From Roseiflexus sp. RS-1 (lineage in GTDB: Bacteria; Chloroflexota; Chloroflexia; Chloroflexales; Roseiflexaceae), in NCBI RefSeq assembly GCF_000016665.1, contig NC_009523.1, positions 4,215,501 through 4,279,500 of the forward strand: a stretch of 64,000 nucleotides of DNA. The letters are read 5' to 3'. A program made the position numbers and the translations under genes. Positions 9,236-18,170 of the stretch are shown here, piece after piece (position 1 is the stretch's first letter; each line of letters opens with the position of its first letter). The notes beneath the pieces were generated by a model, which did no database searches, was not told the origin of the DNA, and saw only the letters and a list, made by a program, of their open reading frames with translations.

Positions 9236-10488
9236 TGCACATCGGTATCGATATTTCGCTGTTGCGAATTGCTCAGGCGGGCGTTCTCACCTATCACCGG
9301 GCGCTGCTCAACCACCTGGTGCGCGTGGGACGCGACTGTCATTTTACGCTGATCGACGTTCTGCCGCTCAACCCTGGTCGCCCAATGGCGCCGCTGGCAG
9401 CGCTCGATGCACCGAACGTGCGGGTGGTGCGTTGCCCGGGCATCCGGCGCGGCTACCTCAGCGCACGTCCTGCGTTCCACCACGGACCTGCGCATACCAT
9501 CACCGCATGGATCGACCGTCTGCTCGACCCGATCTGGGCGCAGGCGGCAGTCATCGAGATGGGAGTGGAACTCCGCGCTGCCACACGCCGTGTCGAGGTG
9601 TTCCATGCCTCCGATCAACTCCCCTTTGCTCCGCCCGGCGCTGCGGTTGTGCTGACCATTCACGATCTGACCACGCGCCGCTTCCCCGACATGCATATGC
9701 CGGACAATACCGCACTCCACGCCATCAAAGAGCGCTTCGCCCGCACCCGCGCCGACCGTATCATCGCCGATTCTGAAGCGACCCGACGCGACATCGTGCG
9801 TGAACTGAACATCCCGCCAGAAAAAATCAGTGTAGTGTACGCAGCAGCAGATACGCGCTTCCGTCCCCATACTCCCGAAGAAACACAAACGACCCTGGAG
9901 CGCTACAGTCTGACGCACAACCGGTACATCCTGAGCGTTGGCACCCTCGAACCGCGAAAAAACCACGTCCGCCTGATCGAAGCGTATGCGATGCTCCGCG
10001 CCAGATATACGCCAGCCGGACATCTGCCGCCGCTGATCATCGCTGGCGGCAATGGATGGAAGTACGACGCAATCCTGGCAGCGCCGGAACAGACCGGCGT
10101 CGCCGGGTTCGTCCGGTTTCTTGGGCGCGTCCCCGATGATGACCTGCCCGCGCTGATTGCTGGATCGCGCGTGTTTGTGTATCCTTCGTTGTATGAAGGA
10201 TTCGGGTTGCCGCCGCTGGAAGCGCTCGCCTGCGGTGTACCAGTGGTTGTGTCGCACGCAGCGTCGCTGCCCGAAGTGGTTGGCGACGCCGGGCTATACT
10301 GCGACCCGTATGACCCGCACGATATTGCACGCCAGATAGCGGCGCTGCTGGAAGATAACGACCTGTCGCTGCGATTGCGGTGTGCTGGCGTTGAACGTGC
10401 GAGGCAGTTCTCGTGGGAGCGCGCCGCCCGTGAGACGCTCGCCGTCTACGCACAGGCGCGTGATGAACGAAAGGCGAGACGACGATGA
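9235..10488 (+). CDS. GT4 family glycosyltransferase
   Basis: A 417-residue retaining glycosyltransferase of the GT-B fold. Visible signatures are the N-terminal [11 protein letters not shown] start, the linker [12 protein letters not shown] (donor-binding start of domain 2, about residues 240-251), and [22 protein letters not shown] with the two conserved glutamates (about 318-340). The family includes mannosyltransferases that build exopolysaccharide or O-antigen chains. It overlaps both neighbours by one and four bases, forming a tight operon with the GT2-GT4 gene. The precise donor is not predictable. Confidence 0.9.
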   Translation: MHIGIDISLLRIAQAGVLTYHRALLNHLVRVGRDCHFTLIDVLPLNPGRPMAPLAALDAPNVRVVRCPGIRRGYLSARPAFHHGPAHTITAWIDRLLDPIWAQAAVIEMGVELRAATRRVEVFHASDQLPFAPPGAAVVLTIHDLTTRRFPDMHMPDNTALHAIKERFARTRADRIIADSEATRRDIVRELNIPPEKISVVYAAADTRFRPHTPEETQTTLERYSLTHNRYILSVGTLEPRKNHVRLIEAYAMLRARYTPAGHLPPLIIAGGNGWKYDAILAAPEQTGVAGFVRFLGRVPDDDLPALIAGSRVFVYPSLYEGFGLPPLEALACGVPVVVSHAASLPEVVGDAGLYCDPYDPHDIARQIAALLEDNDLSLRLRCAGVERARQFSWERAARETLAVYAQARDERKARRR

Positions 10489-11093
10489 CGATCTACTGGG
10501 TTAATGTTGATACTCAGGATGCGCTGACCCTCATGGCAGCGGTCGAACGCGCCCTGGAAACCGGTGACACGGGCGCGCCGCCGGCGCCCGGTGTAGCCGG
10601 TTCACCCGCTTCCCCCGCCAATCCGACGGACGCATATCTGCACGACAATATGGCAATCGCGCGCGCCGTCTGGTCGGTTGACCCCCACCGTATTGTTCTG
10701 TCGAGCCGACCGGGATTGGCGGCGGCGATCAACGCCTTTCAGCGCCTGGTGCGCAGGGCGACGTGGTGGTACGCCCTGCCGCAGTGGTTGCAGATCAGCG
10801 AGTTTCATGGCGCCGTCGTGCGCGCGCTCGATGCACTGATCGAGAAGGAACGAAGGCTGGACATGCGGGTGCGTGACATCGAACAAATGCGATTACAGGC
10901 GCATTTGTTCGCCCTGCAACAGCAGATCGCCGTACTGCGCGCCAGGAACGCCGAACTGGAGAGCCGCGTCGCCGCGCTGGAAGCGCAACGCGCACCCTCT
11001 CAGCACGCCGGACAAACCGGCTCGTCGTTCTTCAACAGACACGATCCGCATAAGAACCCTGGTGGTGATATAATATCCGATGGTGCATCGTAA
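10485..11093 (+). CDS. Hypothetical coiled-coil protein in the polysaccharide operon
   Basis: A 202-residue protein starting in an ATGA overlap with the upstream glycosyltransferase. I do not recognise a family. Residues 28-45 are Gly/Pro/Ala-rich; residues about 125-170 have a clear heptad pattern with LFALQQQIAVLRARNAELES, predicting a coiled coil. No signal peptide or membrane helix is seen. Position suggests a scaffold or accessory role in glycan assembly. A TGATATAAT string near its 3' end (11066-11074) could be a promoter for the downstream sensor gene. Confidence 0.65.
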   Translation: MTIYWVNVDTQDALTLMAAVERALETGDTGAPPAPGVAGSPASPANPTDAYLHDNMAIARAVWSVDPHRIVLSSRPGLAAAINAFQRLVRRATWWYALPQWLQISEFHGAVVRALDALIEKERRLDMRVRDIEQMRLQAHLFALQQQIAVLRARNAELESRVAALEAQRAPSQHAGQTGSSFFNRHDPHKNPGGDIISDGAS

Positions 11094-11247
11094 TACCATT
11101 GATGCGGTTGTTCTTGCGCATGGCAAGGTCGGGGGGCGCCAGTTTGATGATGAATAATGAATGGGTCGTTCGCGCTCAGGCGCCTGACTGCCGCACAGCG
11201 ATCACGCACAGCACCGGCTATCTCGTGCGTCAGGAAGGACGATTCAG

Positions 11248-13197
11248 ATGCCGCCGAACAAACCCGAACGATCATCGCGGCGAAAGGTTACCCTGCGCGA
11301 ACTGTCCGACCTTTACGACCGCCTTCTCAAGCGCGAGGCGCAACTGCGTGCCGCACTCTACAGTATCGGCGACGCACTGATGATCACGGATACCGACGGG
11401 TCTATCACGTTGATGAACCCTGCCGCTGAACGTTTGACCGGATGGACTGAATCCGAGGCGCTGGCGCTCCCAATCGAACAGGTTTTCCGTATTGTCGATG
11501 AAGACACCCGTGCGGCAATTGAAAATCCGGTCACGCGCACGCTCCGCACGGGCACGGTTGTCCGGTTACACCATCGCACACTGCTGATCAGCCGCGACGG
11601 GCGCGAAATTCCGATCGCCGACGCTGGTGCACCAATCCGGGACGAGTCCGGCGATATGACAGGAGTGATTTTGACGTTCTACGACCAGACGCTGGCGCGC
11701 GCCGCCCTGCAAGCGGCGCAGATGGCGCGCGAGTTTGCTGAGAATATCATCGCAACCGTGCGTGAGCCGCTGCTTGTCCTCGACAGCAATCTGCGCGTTG
11801 TGTCGGTGAACCATGCGTTCTACCGCCTGTTCCGCACGACCCCTGAAGAGACGCTCGACCGCCAGATTTACGAACTGGGCAACCAGCAGTGGAACATCCC
11901 CGATCTGCGGCGTCTGCTGGAAGAGATTCTGACCCGCGATAGCCACTTCGACGGGTACGCCGTCACCCACGAGTTCGAGCACATCGGTCAACGCACGATG
12001 CTGCTGAATGCCCGTCGCATTCGCCGTTCCAGTGAGTTGATCCTGCTGGCAATCGAAGATATTACCGAACGCATCCAGGCGGAGCAGAAGGTGCAGTCTC
12101 ACCTGCGACGGTTGCGCGCGCTGCGCACGATCGATCAGGCGATTATCTCCGCCTTCGATATGCGCGTGACGCTCGACATTCTGCTTGAGCAGATCAGAAC
12201 CCATTTGCACGTCGATGCCGCTGCCCTTCACCTGCTCGATCCCCATACACAAACGCTCACCTGTGCCGCTGCTCACGGCTTCCAATCACGCGCCATCCAG
12301 CAGATTACACTGCGTACCGGGGAAGGGTACGCCGGGCAGGTCGCACTTGGACGACGAACGATGTTTCTTGCCGATCTGCGCACGTTCGAGCAGAATCAGT
12401 TCCATCTGTCCTGGATGCATCCTGACACCTTTGTGTCATACTGCGGCGTGCCGTTGATCGCCAGAGGTCAGATCAAAGGAGTGCTCGAAATCTTCCACCG
12501 CACCCGCCTCGATCCTGAACAGGACTGGTTCGACTTTCTGGAAGCATTGTCCATGCAGGCGGCGATTGCAATCGACAGCGTCGAGTCCTTTGAAACCCTG
12601 CAACGCTCGAACGCTCAGCTGGTGCTGGCATATGAGGCGACGATCCGGGGATGGGCGCACGCACTGGATCTGCGTGACAGGGAGACGGAAGGGCACTCGC
12701 AACGAGTCACAGAGTTGACAGTGCAACTGGCGCGCGCAGCCGGTCTGAGTGATGAACAGATCGCCCACATCCGACGCGGCGCTCTCCTGCACGATATCGG
12801 GAAACTCGGTATACCCGACTCGATCCTGCTCAAACCCGGCAGTCTGACTCCGGAAGAATGGGTCATTATGCGGCGGCATCCGGAGTATGCTTTTGGCATG
12901 CTCTCCCCGATAGAATACCTGCGCCCGGCACTCGACATCCCATACTGCCATCACGAGCGATGGGATGGCACAGGATACCCGCGCGGTCTGAAGGGAGATC
13001 AGATACCGCTGGCAGCGCGTCTCTTTGCTGTTGCCGATGTGTGGGACGCGCTTCAGTCAGACCGTCCGTACCGCGCGCGCTGGCCCCGTGAGCAGGCGTT
13101 GGAGTACATCCGGTCACAGGCGGGGAAGCACTTTGATCCCGAGGTGGTGGAACTCTTCCTGAAGGTTATTGGCGCGGAAGCGGACATTGCCGACTGA
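11248..13197 (+). CDS. PAS-PAS-GAF-HD-GYP cyclic-di-GMP phosphodiesterase
   Basis: A 649-residue cytoplasmic sensor enzyme. The first PAS domain spans about 30-140 (SIGDALMITDTDGSITLMNP), a second PAS about 160-280 (EPLLVLDSNLRVVSVNHAF), a GAF domain about 295-450 and an HD-GYP domain about 455-645. Catalytic-site residues are intact: GALLHDIGKLG (HD) and HHERWDGTGYPRGL (HHE and GYP). HD-GYP enzymes hydrolyse c-di-GMP to pGpG or GMP, so this protein probably links a sensed signal to biofilm or glycan output, fitting the adjacent polysaccharide genes. The start at 11248 has a GGAAGGA site ten bases upstream. No transmembrane segment is seen. Confidence 0.93.
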   Translation: MPPNKPERSSRRKVTLRELSDLYDRLLKREAQLRAALYSIGDALMITDTDGSITLMNPAAERLTGWTESEALALPIEQVFRIVDEDTRAAIENPVTRTLRTGTVVRLHHRTLLISRDGREIPIADAGAPIRDESGDMTGVILTFYDQTLARAALQAAQMAREFAENIIATVREPLLVLDSNLRVVSVNHAFYRLFRTTPEETLDRQIYELGNQQWNIPDLRRLLEEILTRDSHFDGYAVTHEFEHIGQRTMLLNARRIRRSSELILLAIEDITERIQAEQKVQSHLRRLRALRTIDQAIISAFDMRVTLDILLEQIRTHLHVDAAALHLLDPHTQTLTCAAAHGFQSRAIQQITLRTGEGYAGQVALGRRTMFLADLRTFEQNQFHLSWMHPDTFVSYCGVPLIARGQIKGVLEIFHRTRLDPEQDWFDFLEALSMQAAIAIDSVESFETLQRSNAQLVLAYEATIRGWAHALDLRDRETEGHSQRVTELTVQLARAAGLSDEQIAHIRRGALLHDIGKLGIPDSILLKPGSLTPEEWVIMRRHPEYAFGMLSPIEYLRPALDIPYCHHERWDGTGYPRGLKGDQIPLAARLFAVADVWDALQSDRPYRARWPREQALEYIRSQAGKHFDPEVVELFLKVIGAEADIAD

Positions 13198-13213
13198 TTC
13201 TCTGTGCTTCGCT

Positions 13214-13576
13214 CTACTCGCGCGGGATCGGCGCCCCCGGCGGGGCGTTGACAATCTCCGCCTCGATCGGTTCTGCTGGTGCTGCAGCAGGTGTATCAGG
13301 CGCTGCAGCTTCAGATGTCAGCGGCTCGATGTCAAGATGCTCAACCGACGCTTCATGCTTCTCCGATGCTGCCTCCACCTGTTGTGCGTGCTGTTCGCCG
13401 ACCGATGAACCGGGGGGCAGGTTGAGGATTGCCACCTCGTGATCGTCGTGTGCCTCTTCGTGATCGTGGTGATGCGACACACCGTATTCGGTGATCAGGC
13501 TGGCGCGTTTGATGCGCCGATCATATTCGCGGTAGACGGTATCGGCAATGCGCTGGAGTAGACCTGACATACGCAC
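13214..13576 (-). CDS. Hypothetical His/Ala/Pro-rich small protein
   Basis: A 120-residue protein, or 118 if translation starts at the second Met. The N-terminus MSGLLQRIADTVYREYDRRI is amphipathic. A histidine/acid cluster (SHHHDHEEAHDDHE, about residues 34-47) could bind metal. The remainder is Ala/Pro/Glu-rich and probably disordered. It is convergent with the HD-GYP gene. I recognise no family. Confidence 0.55.
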   Translation of the reverse strand: MRMSGLLQRIADTVYREYDRRIKRASLITEYGVSHHHDHEEAHDDHEVAILNLPPGSSVGEQHAQQVEAASEKHEASVEHLDIEPLTSEAAAPDTPAAAPAEPIEAEIVNAPPGAPIPRE

Positions 13577-13617
13577 GTGCCCCTGCTGAAGCGGTTGATG
13601 CTACGTGGGTATTATAC

Positions 13618-13683
13618 CAGAACCGAGAACTGAGAACCGAGAACCGAGAACCGAGAACCAGGAACTGAGAACCGAGAACCGGG
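13618..13683. repeat. Second 7-bp GAGAACC array
   Basis: Nine to ten units of GAGAACY, the same unit as at 6964-7194, in the 338-base gap between the small His-rich gene and the desaturase gene. I see nothing else in that gap. Confidence 0.88.
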
Positions 13684-13914
13684 AGTCGAAAGTGAAAGAA
13701 CCAGAGGTGAGGATGCCGGAGAGCGTGAGAGCGATAAAGCGCCCGGAGCGACTGTCGTCCTGAATTTCGGCGTGCTTCTATTGCCAACCGCAGTGGATTG
13801 CAGTCATCCAGTGTCAGATCTGGCGGAGGATCATCGGGGAGTGTGCTCAGAATCGAAGCGCCGCCGGGTCAAACCCGACGGCTTCGACGCGATTCTCTCC
13901 ATCCCCGATTTGAT

Positions 13915-14955
13915 TTACGCACCCGGTGTTGACGATGACGCCGAAACAGCCTTCGACGCGCGCAGCGGCGCGCTGATTTCGTGGAGGTAGCCGAGAATCT
14001 CACGGTACGACTGGATCATGGACGTTTCGTGGTAGGAAATGCCGTGCTTTGCGCAGAACTCTTTGACGATCACGCTCGCCTCGCGCAGGCGATGCATCGG
14101 CAGCGACGGGAACAGATGATGCTCAATCTGATAGTTCAGACCGCCATACCAGAAGTCGGTGATCGGATGACCGCTGACATTACGCGCCGTCAGCACCTGT
14201 AAGCGCAAAAAGTCGATCTGCGTGTTGTCATCGACGATCAGCATTCCCTTGTGATTGGGCGCGAAGACCGATCCCAGATAGACGCCAAAGAATGCCTGGC
14301 TGATCAGAATGAACCCGATCCCCGCCCACGGTCCCAGCGCGATGATAGGCAACGTGAGATACCAGACCAGGTTAAGCGCCATCATCACGATCTCGATCCC
14401 GCGCCGCCGCGACTCAGGACTCAGCACAAAGCGGTAACTGACCTCACGCAGAGCATATCCCTGCAATGTGAGCAGCGGAAAGAACAGAAACGCCTGATTC
14501 TTCGTCATCCAGCGCCAGATGCCGTGCCGCGATTCCGCCTGTTCCGGGGTGAATGCCACCACCGGCACGTCGAGATCGGGATCCATGCCGTCGTGATTCG
14601 GATGCGCATGGTGCGCATTGTGCTTGCCCGTCCACCACTCAGCGCTCAACCCCAGCAGCAAGTTGCCCAGAAAGATGCCGACGGCATCGTTCCAGCCCAC
14701 CTTGTGGAAAATCTGCCGGTGGCAGGCGCTGTGCGATGTGAAACCAATCTGCGCCAGAACGAATCCCATGAAAATGGCGTTCAACGCCTGAATCCAGAGG
14801 TTGTCGACCAGAAACAGGATGGCGATGCTGGCGATCAGCATACCGACCTTGAGCGCGATGACGCCGATGAAAAACCAGGGTTGTTTGTCGAGCAGACCGC
14901 GTTCCTTGATGATTTTCTTGAGTGCGATGTACTCTGCGTTGCTGACTGAAGACAC
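13915..14955 (-). CDS. Acyl-lipid fatty acid desaturase
   Basis: A 346-residue membrane di-iron desaturase. The three histidine boxes are HSACH (about residue 75), HNAHH (about 111) and QIEHHLF (about 280). The Q replacing the first His of the third box is typical of front-end desaturases (delta-6-like acyl-lipid type). Four hydrophobic stretches flank the boxes as expected. It introduces a double bond into membrane lipid acyl chains, using ferredoxin or a fused/separate cytochrome b5; no b5 domain is fused here. It is monocistronic, with a plausible promoter upstream. Confidence 0.92.
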   Translation of the reverse strand: MSSVSNAEYIALKKIIKERGLLDKQPWFFIGVIALKVGMLIASIAILFLVDNLWIQALNAIFMGFVLAQIGFTSHSACHRQIFHKVGWNDAVGIFLGNLLLGLSAEWWTGKHNAHHAHPNHDGMDPDLDVPVVAFTPEQAESRHGIWRWMTKNQAFLFFPLLTLQGYALREVSYRFVLSPESRRRGIEIVMMALNLVWYLTLPIIALGPWAGIGFILISQAFFGVYLGSVFAPNHKGMLIVDDNTQIDFLRLQVLTARNVSGHPITDFWYGGLNYQIEHHLFPSLPMHRLREASVIVKEFCAKHGISYHETSMIQSYREILGYLHEISAPLRASKAVSASSSTPGA

Positions 14956-15759
14956 GATATCGATCCTCTACATAGACTACGCTCTCTGCTCTGATCTCTC
15001 CGTCGAGACGAATCATCACAGCCAGAGAGCACCTTACTGCTTCTACTCACTATAGTGCACAGGAGCGGACGAACTCAAGTGATCTGAACACATGTTGTTA
15101 AGAGACGCGGCGATTCGTCAGGAGAGAGGCCTGGAGAGAGACGCGCGATTGAGATACCCACAATGATGCGCCGACCGTGACGCAGACGCGAACTGGCGCC
15201 AGCGGCGTCGCTGGATCGTCCAAGGGCAGCGGTTGCGGTCTGACAGCCTATCTCCAGAGCGCTATCGACGGCAGATCCGAGCGGAGTAAACCGACAGGGT
15301 GAATAAGGATAACGAATGAACACCAGTATATCATCAAACCTTGATGGTTTCTCATCCTTATAAAGCCTTAAGCGTCGCCACAGAGTCTTAACCTTTACCA
15401 TTTCGTAATTTAGGGAGGATAGTTGTGTAATCGAAAGTTACGATGTGTTTACTACGTTATGAGGTGCTTTTAGCTATTGACTCTCACAAATCTATTTGAT
15501 AGAATTGTTCCAGGTTTTCTTTACGAATGACGTGCTCCGTAAATTGTCCGTATTTTCACAGATAATCAGAGGCGTTTATCCTTGAAAAGAGATCTGGTAA
15601 GCTCCGTGTGTTTGTTTACTTTAGAAACAACAAAGTTAACTAACGACCCATCTCAAACAACATGATCTACCTATATTGAGACGAAAAATCGATATATACT
15701 TGGCTGGAATCCGAAGGAAGATGCAGCTGGAATATCAGAGAGATTGAAGGGAGTATTCC
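14956..15759. other. Gene-free stretch at the left edge of the island
   Basis: About 800 bases without a convincing gene. The first half is GC-rich like the backbone; from about 15300 to 15740 the sequence becomes clearly AT-rich, with runs such as TTTTAGCTATTGACTC. No tRNA, integrase or obvious attachment site is seen. The promoter of the island genes is expected here but I could not assign convincing -35/-10 boxes. Confidence 0.6.
15049..15078 (-). promoter_or_regulatory. Candidate sigma-70 promoter for the desaturase
   Basis: On the minus strand TTGAGT (15078-15073) is followed after 18 bases by TATAGT (15054-15049), leaving a leader of about 87 bases before the desaturase ATG. Confidence 0.4.
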
Positions 15760-18120
15760 ATGTTCACTTCTCCGGGCGTATCTCTCATACTTGTATTGGC
15801 CGTCGCCGAAGCCCAGTTGACGGAATCATCCCATCTGGAACCTGAGCACATTTTCCTGGCTCTGTTGAAATCAGAAGATATTTCAACTGAAACAGTTCCA
15901 GGAATGCCGCAAGTCTCGCTGGCAGCAGCAACAGGAGAAATTCAAAGGATAGCCGCCTTCTGGCAACAGGAAGGGATTTCAGCAAAGCGATTACGCAGGC
16001 GATTGAGAGCCATCGTTCGAGAAATGTCAAAAAGTAGGGGGGAATTCAGCGGGCATCGTAGTCAGCGGGGAAGAGAATTATTCAACAAAGCAGAGACCCT
16101 GGCCTGGCAAAACCAGAGAGACAACGTAACGCCGTTTGACCTCCTGGTCTGCTCTCTTGAAATAGAGAGCAAGGCTATTGACATGCTTTTCCAGGAGATG
16201 AACCTGGAGCGGCAGAAATTGCTCGAGCGCGCCAGAGAACTGCTGGCGTGGACACCCGAAACGCAAAGGAAAGAAATTAGCCAGGAGCACCGTCTGGCAA
16301 AATATGGCCGTGACCTGACGGCGCTGGCACGTGCCGGGCGATTGGGACCAGTCATCGGGCGTGCCGAGGAAATCAAACAAATTGCTCGTATTCTTGTCCA
16401 ACGGAGTAAGAATAACCCCCTGCTGCTTGGTGATCCGGGAGTCGGTAAAACGGCTATCGCAGAAGGGCTGGCATCGTATGCCGCAAGCGAAAACGCTGTG
16501 ACGCCTCTCCGCGATTTTTATTTCGTGGAAATCTCCGTTGCTGCGTTGCTCTCTGGCGCGATGTATCGCGGTCAATTTGAAGAGCGCGTTCAGGAAGTGA
16601 TTGAGACGGCTCGGCAGGATAAAAATCTGGTCTTGTTTCTGGATGAAATCCATACTTTGATGGGCAGTGGGGCGGGTGGCTCGAGTACGCTTGATGCTGC
16701 CAATATGCTCAAGCCTGCCCTCGCGCGCGGTGACATTCGTTGCATTGGCGCTACCACCATTGATGAATATCGCAAGCACATTGAACCCGATGGCGCCCTG
16801 GCGCGACGATTCCAGATCGTCTGGATTGATGAACCCAGCCCGACAGAAACTTTGCACATTCTCCGTGGTCTGCGCTCCAAAATGCAAGAGCATCACCAGA
16901 TCGAAATCCCCGATGAGGCGTTGCAAAAAGCGGTCTCGCTTTCAGGTCGCTACATTACCGACGGCTACCAACCCGACAAAGCCATCACCGTTTTGGATGA
17001 AGCCTGTGCCCGGCGACGGTTGTTGACGATCCATGTCCAATCATCACCAACGCAAACCTCCCACCTGGAAGTCGAAGATATAGGTCAGGTGGTGGCGCGG
17101 CGCACCCAGATTCCGCTGGAGGTCATTCTGCAAAGCGACGAAGAGCGCCTGCTACATCTCGAAGAGGAACTGGGCAAGCGTGTCCTCGGTCAAGATGAAG
17201 CGGTGCGAACAGTGGCAGAGGCAGTGCGCATCTCCCGCGTGGGCTTGCGCGCCCCTGGCAAGCCCATTGTGTTGATGTTTGCAGGTCCCACAGGCACGGG
17301 CAAAACGGAACTCGCCAAAGCATTGAGTGAAACCCTGTTCTTTGATCCCAACCGTCTGATCACGCTCGATATGAGCGAATATCAGGAAAGCCATTCGGTC
17401 GCCAAACTCATCGGTTCGCCTCCTGGTTACATCGGCTTTGGCGAGGAGCCATATCTCGTCCGCGAATTGCGTCTGCATCCCTATTCGGTAGTCCTGCTGG
17501 ACGAAATCGAAAAGGCGCATCCGAGCGTGTTGACAGTTTTCCTGCAAGTTTTTGACGAAGGCCGTTTGACCGACGCGCGCGGTCGCCGCATCAATTGCGG
17601 CGAAGCCATCTTCATCCTGACTTCCAACCTGGGTGCGAGCATTGAAGTAAAACGCCCGATTGGGTTTCAGGGTATGGAAGCAGAGCAACATATCGCGGCG
17701 CTAGTTGAAGCAAATGTTAAACAGATTATCGCCGCCCGTCTCTCCCCGGAACTGGTCAATCGCCTTCAGGCTGTAGTTGTGTTCAGATCACTCGACGAGA
17801 AGACACTTGACGCCATCCTTGACCTCTACGTGCAGGGCTTGAACCGCCAGCTGGCAGAACGTCAAATCAGCATTGCAATGGATGCCAGCGCCAAAGCATT
17901 TCTAATCGAACAGGGCTATAGCGCGGAATTTGGAGCGCGGCATCTGAAACGGGCTTTCGAACGGCTCATTGCCGAGCCACTCTCGCGGGAAATACTTTCT
18001 GGCAAGCTAAAAGCCGGTCAACAGATTATCTTCTTTATGGAAGCCGGTCAATTGCAGTGCTCCACCCGCTCTACCACCGGGATTACCGGGATTCCCACCC
18101 AACTTTACCGCCCTTCGTGA
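15760..18120 (+). CDS. Clp-type double AAA+ unfoldase (ClpA/ClpC-like)
   Basis: A 786-residue HSP100 protein. An N-terminal Clp-N repeat domain (about 1-145) is followed by AAA-1 with Walker A GDPGVGKT (about 225-232) and Walker [10 protein letters not shown], a short junction without the long ClpB middle coiled coil, then AAA-2 with [10 protein letters not shown] (about 509) and [12 protein letters not shown], and the C-terminal ClpB-D2 small domain ([14 protein letters not shown]). After LTSNLGA there is RPIGF (IGF at 634-636), in the position of the ClpP-docking tripeptide of ClpA (IGL) and ClpC (VGF). This argues for a protease-coupled unfoldase rather than a disaggregase. It is the first island gene, preceding the signalling genes. 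No clpP lies in the window. Confidence 0.9.
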   Translation: MFTSPGVSLILVLAVAEAQLTESSHLEPEHIFLALLKSEDISTETVPGMPQVSLAAATGEIQRIAAFWQQEGISAKRLRRRLRAIVREMSKSRGEFSGHRSQRGRELFNKAETLAWQNQRDNVTPFDLLVCSLEIESKAIDMLFQEMNLERQKLLERARELLAWTPETQRKEISQEHRLAKYGRDLTALARAGRLGPVIGRAEEIKQIARILVQRSKNNPLLLGDPGVGKTAIAEGLASYAASENAVTPLRDFYFVEISVAALLSGAMYRGQFEERVQEVIETARQDKNLVLFLDEIHTLMGSGAGGSSTLDAANMLKPALARGDIRCIGATTIDEYRKHIEPDGALARRFQIVWIDEPSPTETLHILRGLRSKMQEHHQIEIPDEALQKAVSLSGRYITDGYQPDKAITVLDEACARRRLLTIHVQSSPTQTSHLEVEDIGQVVARRTQIPLEVILQSDEERLLHLEEELGKRVLGQDEAVRTVAEAVRISRVGLRAPGKPIVLMFAGPTGTGKTELAKALSETLFFDPNRLITLDMSEYQESHSVAKLIGSPPGYIGFGEEPYLVRELRLHPYSVVLLDEIEKAHPSVLTVFLQVFDEGRLTDARGRRINCGEAIFILTSNLGASIEVKRPIGFQGMEAEQHIAALVEANVKQIIAARLSPELVNRLQAVVVFRSLDEKTLDAILDLYVQGLNRQLAERQISIAMDASAKAFLIEQGYSAEFGARHLKRAFERLIAEPLSREILSGKLKAGQQIIFFMEAGQLQCSTRSTTGITGIPTQLYRPS

Positions 18121-18170
18121 AAGAGTGCTGTCAACCAGAACACTGACAGACACAGATGAAGGAGGGAATC

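Noticed and set aside
14956-15759. tRNA or integrase attachment site at the island's left edge
   Set aside because: No cloverleaf-like sequence, CCA end or integrase gene could be found.
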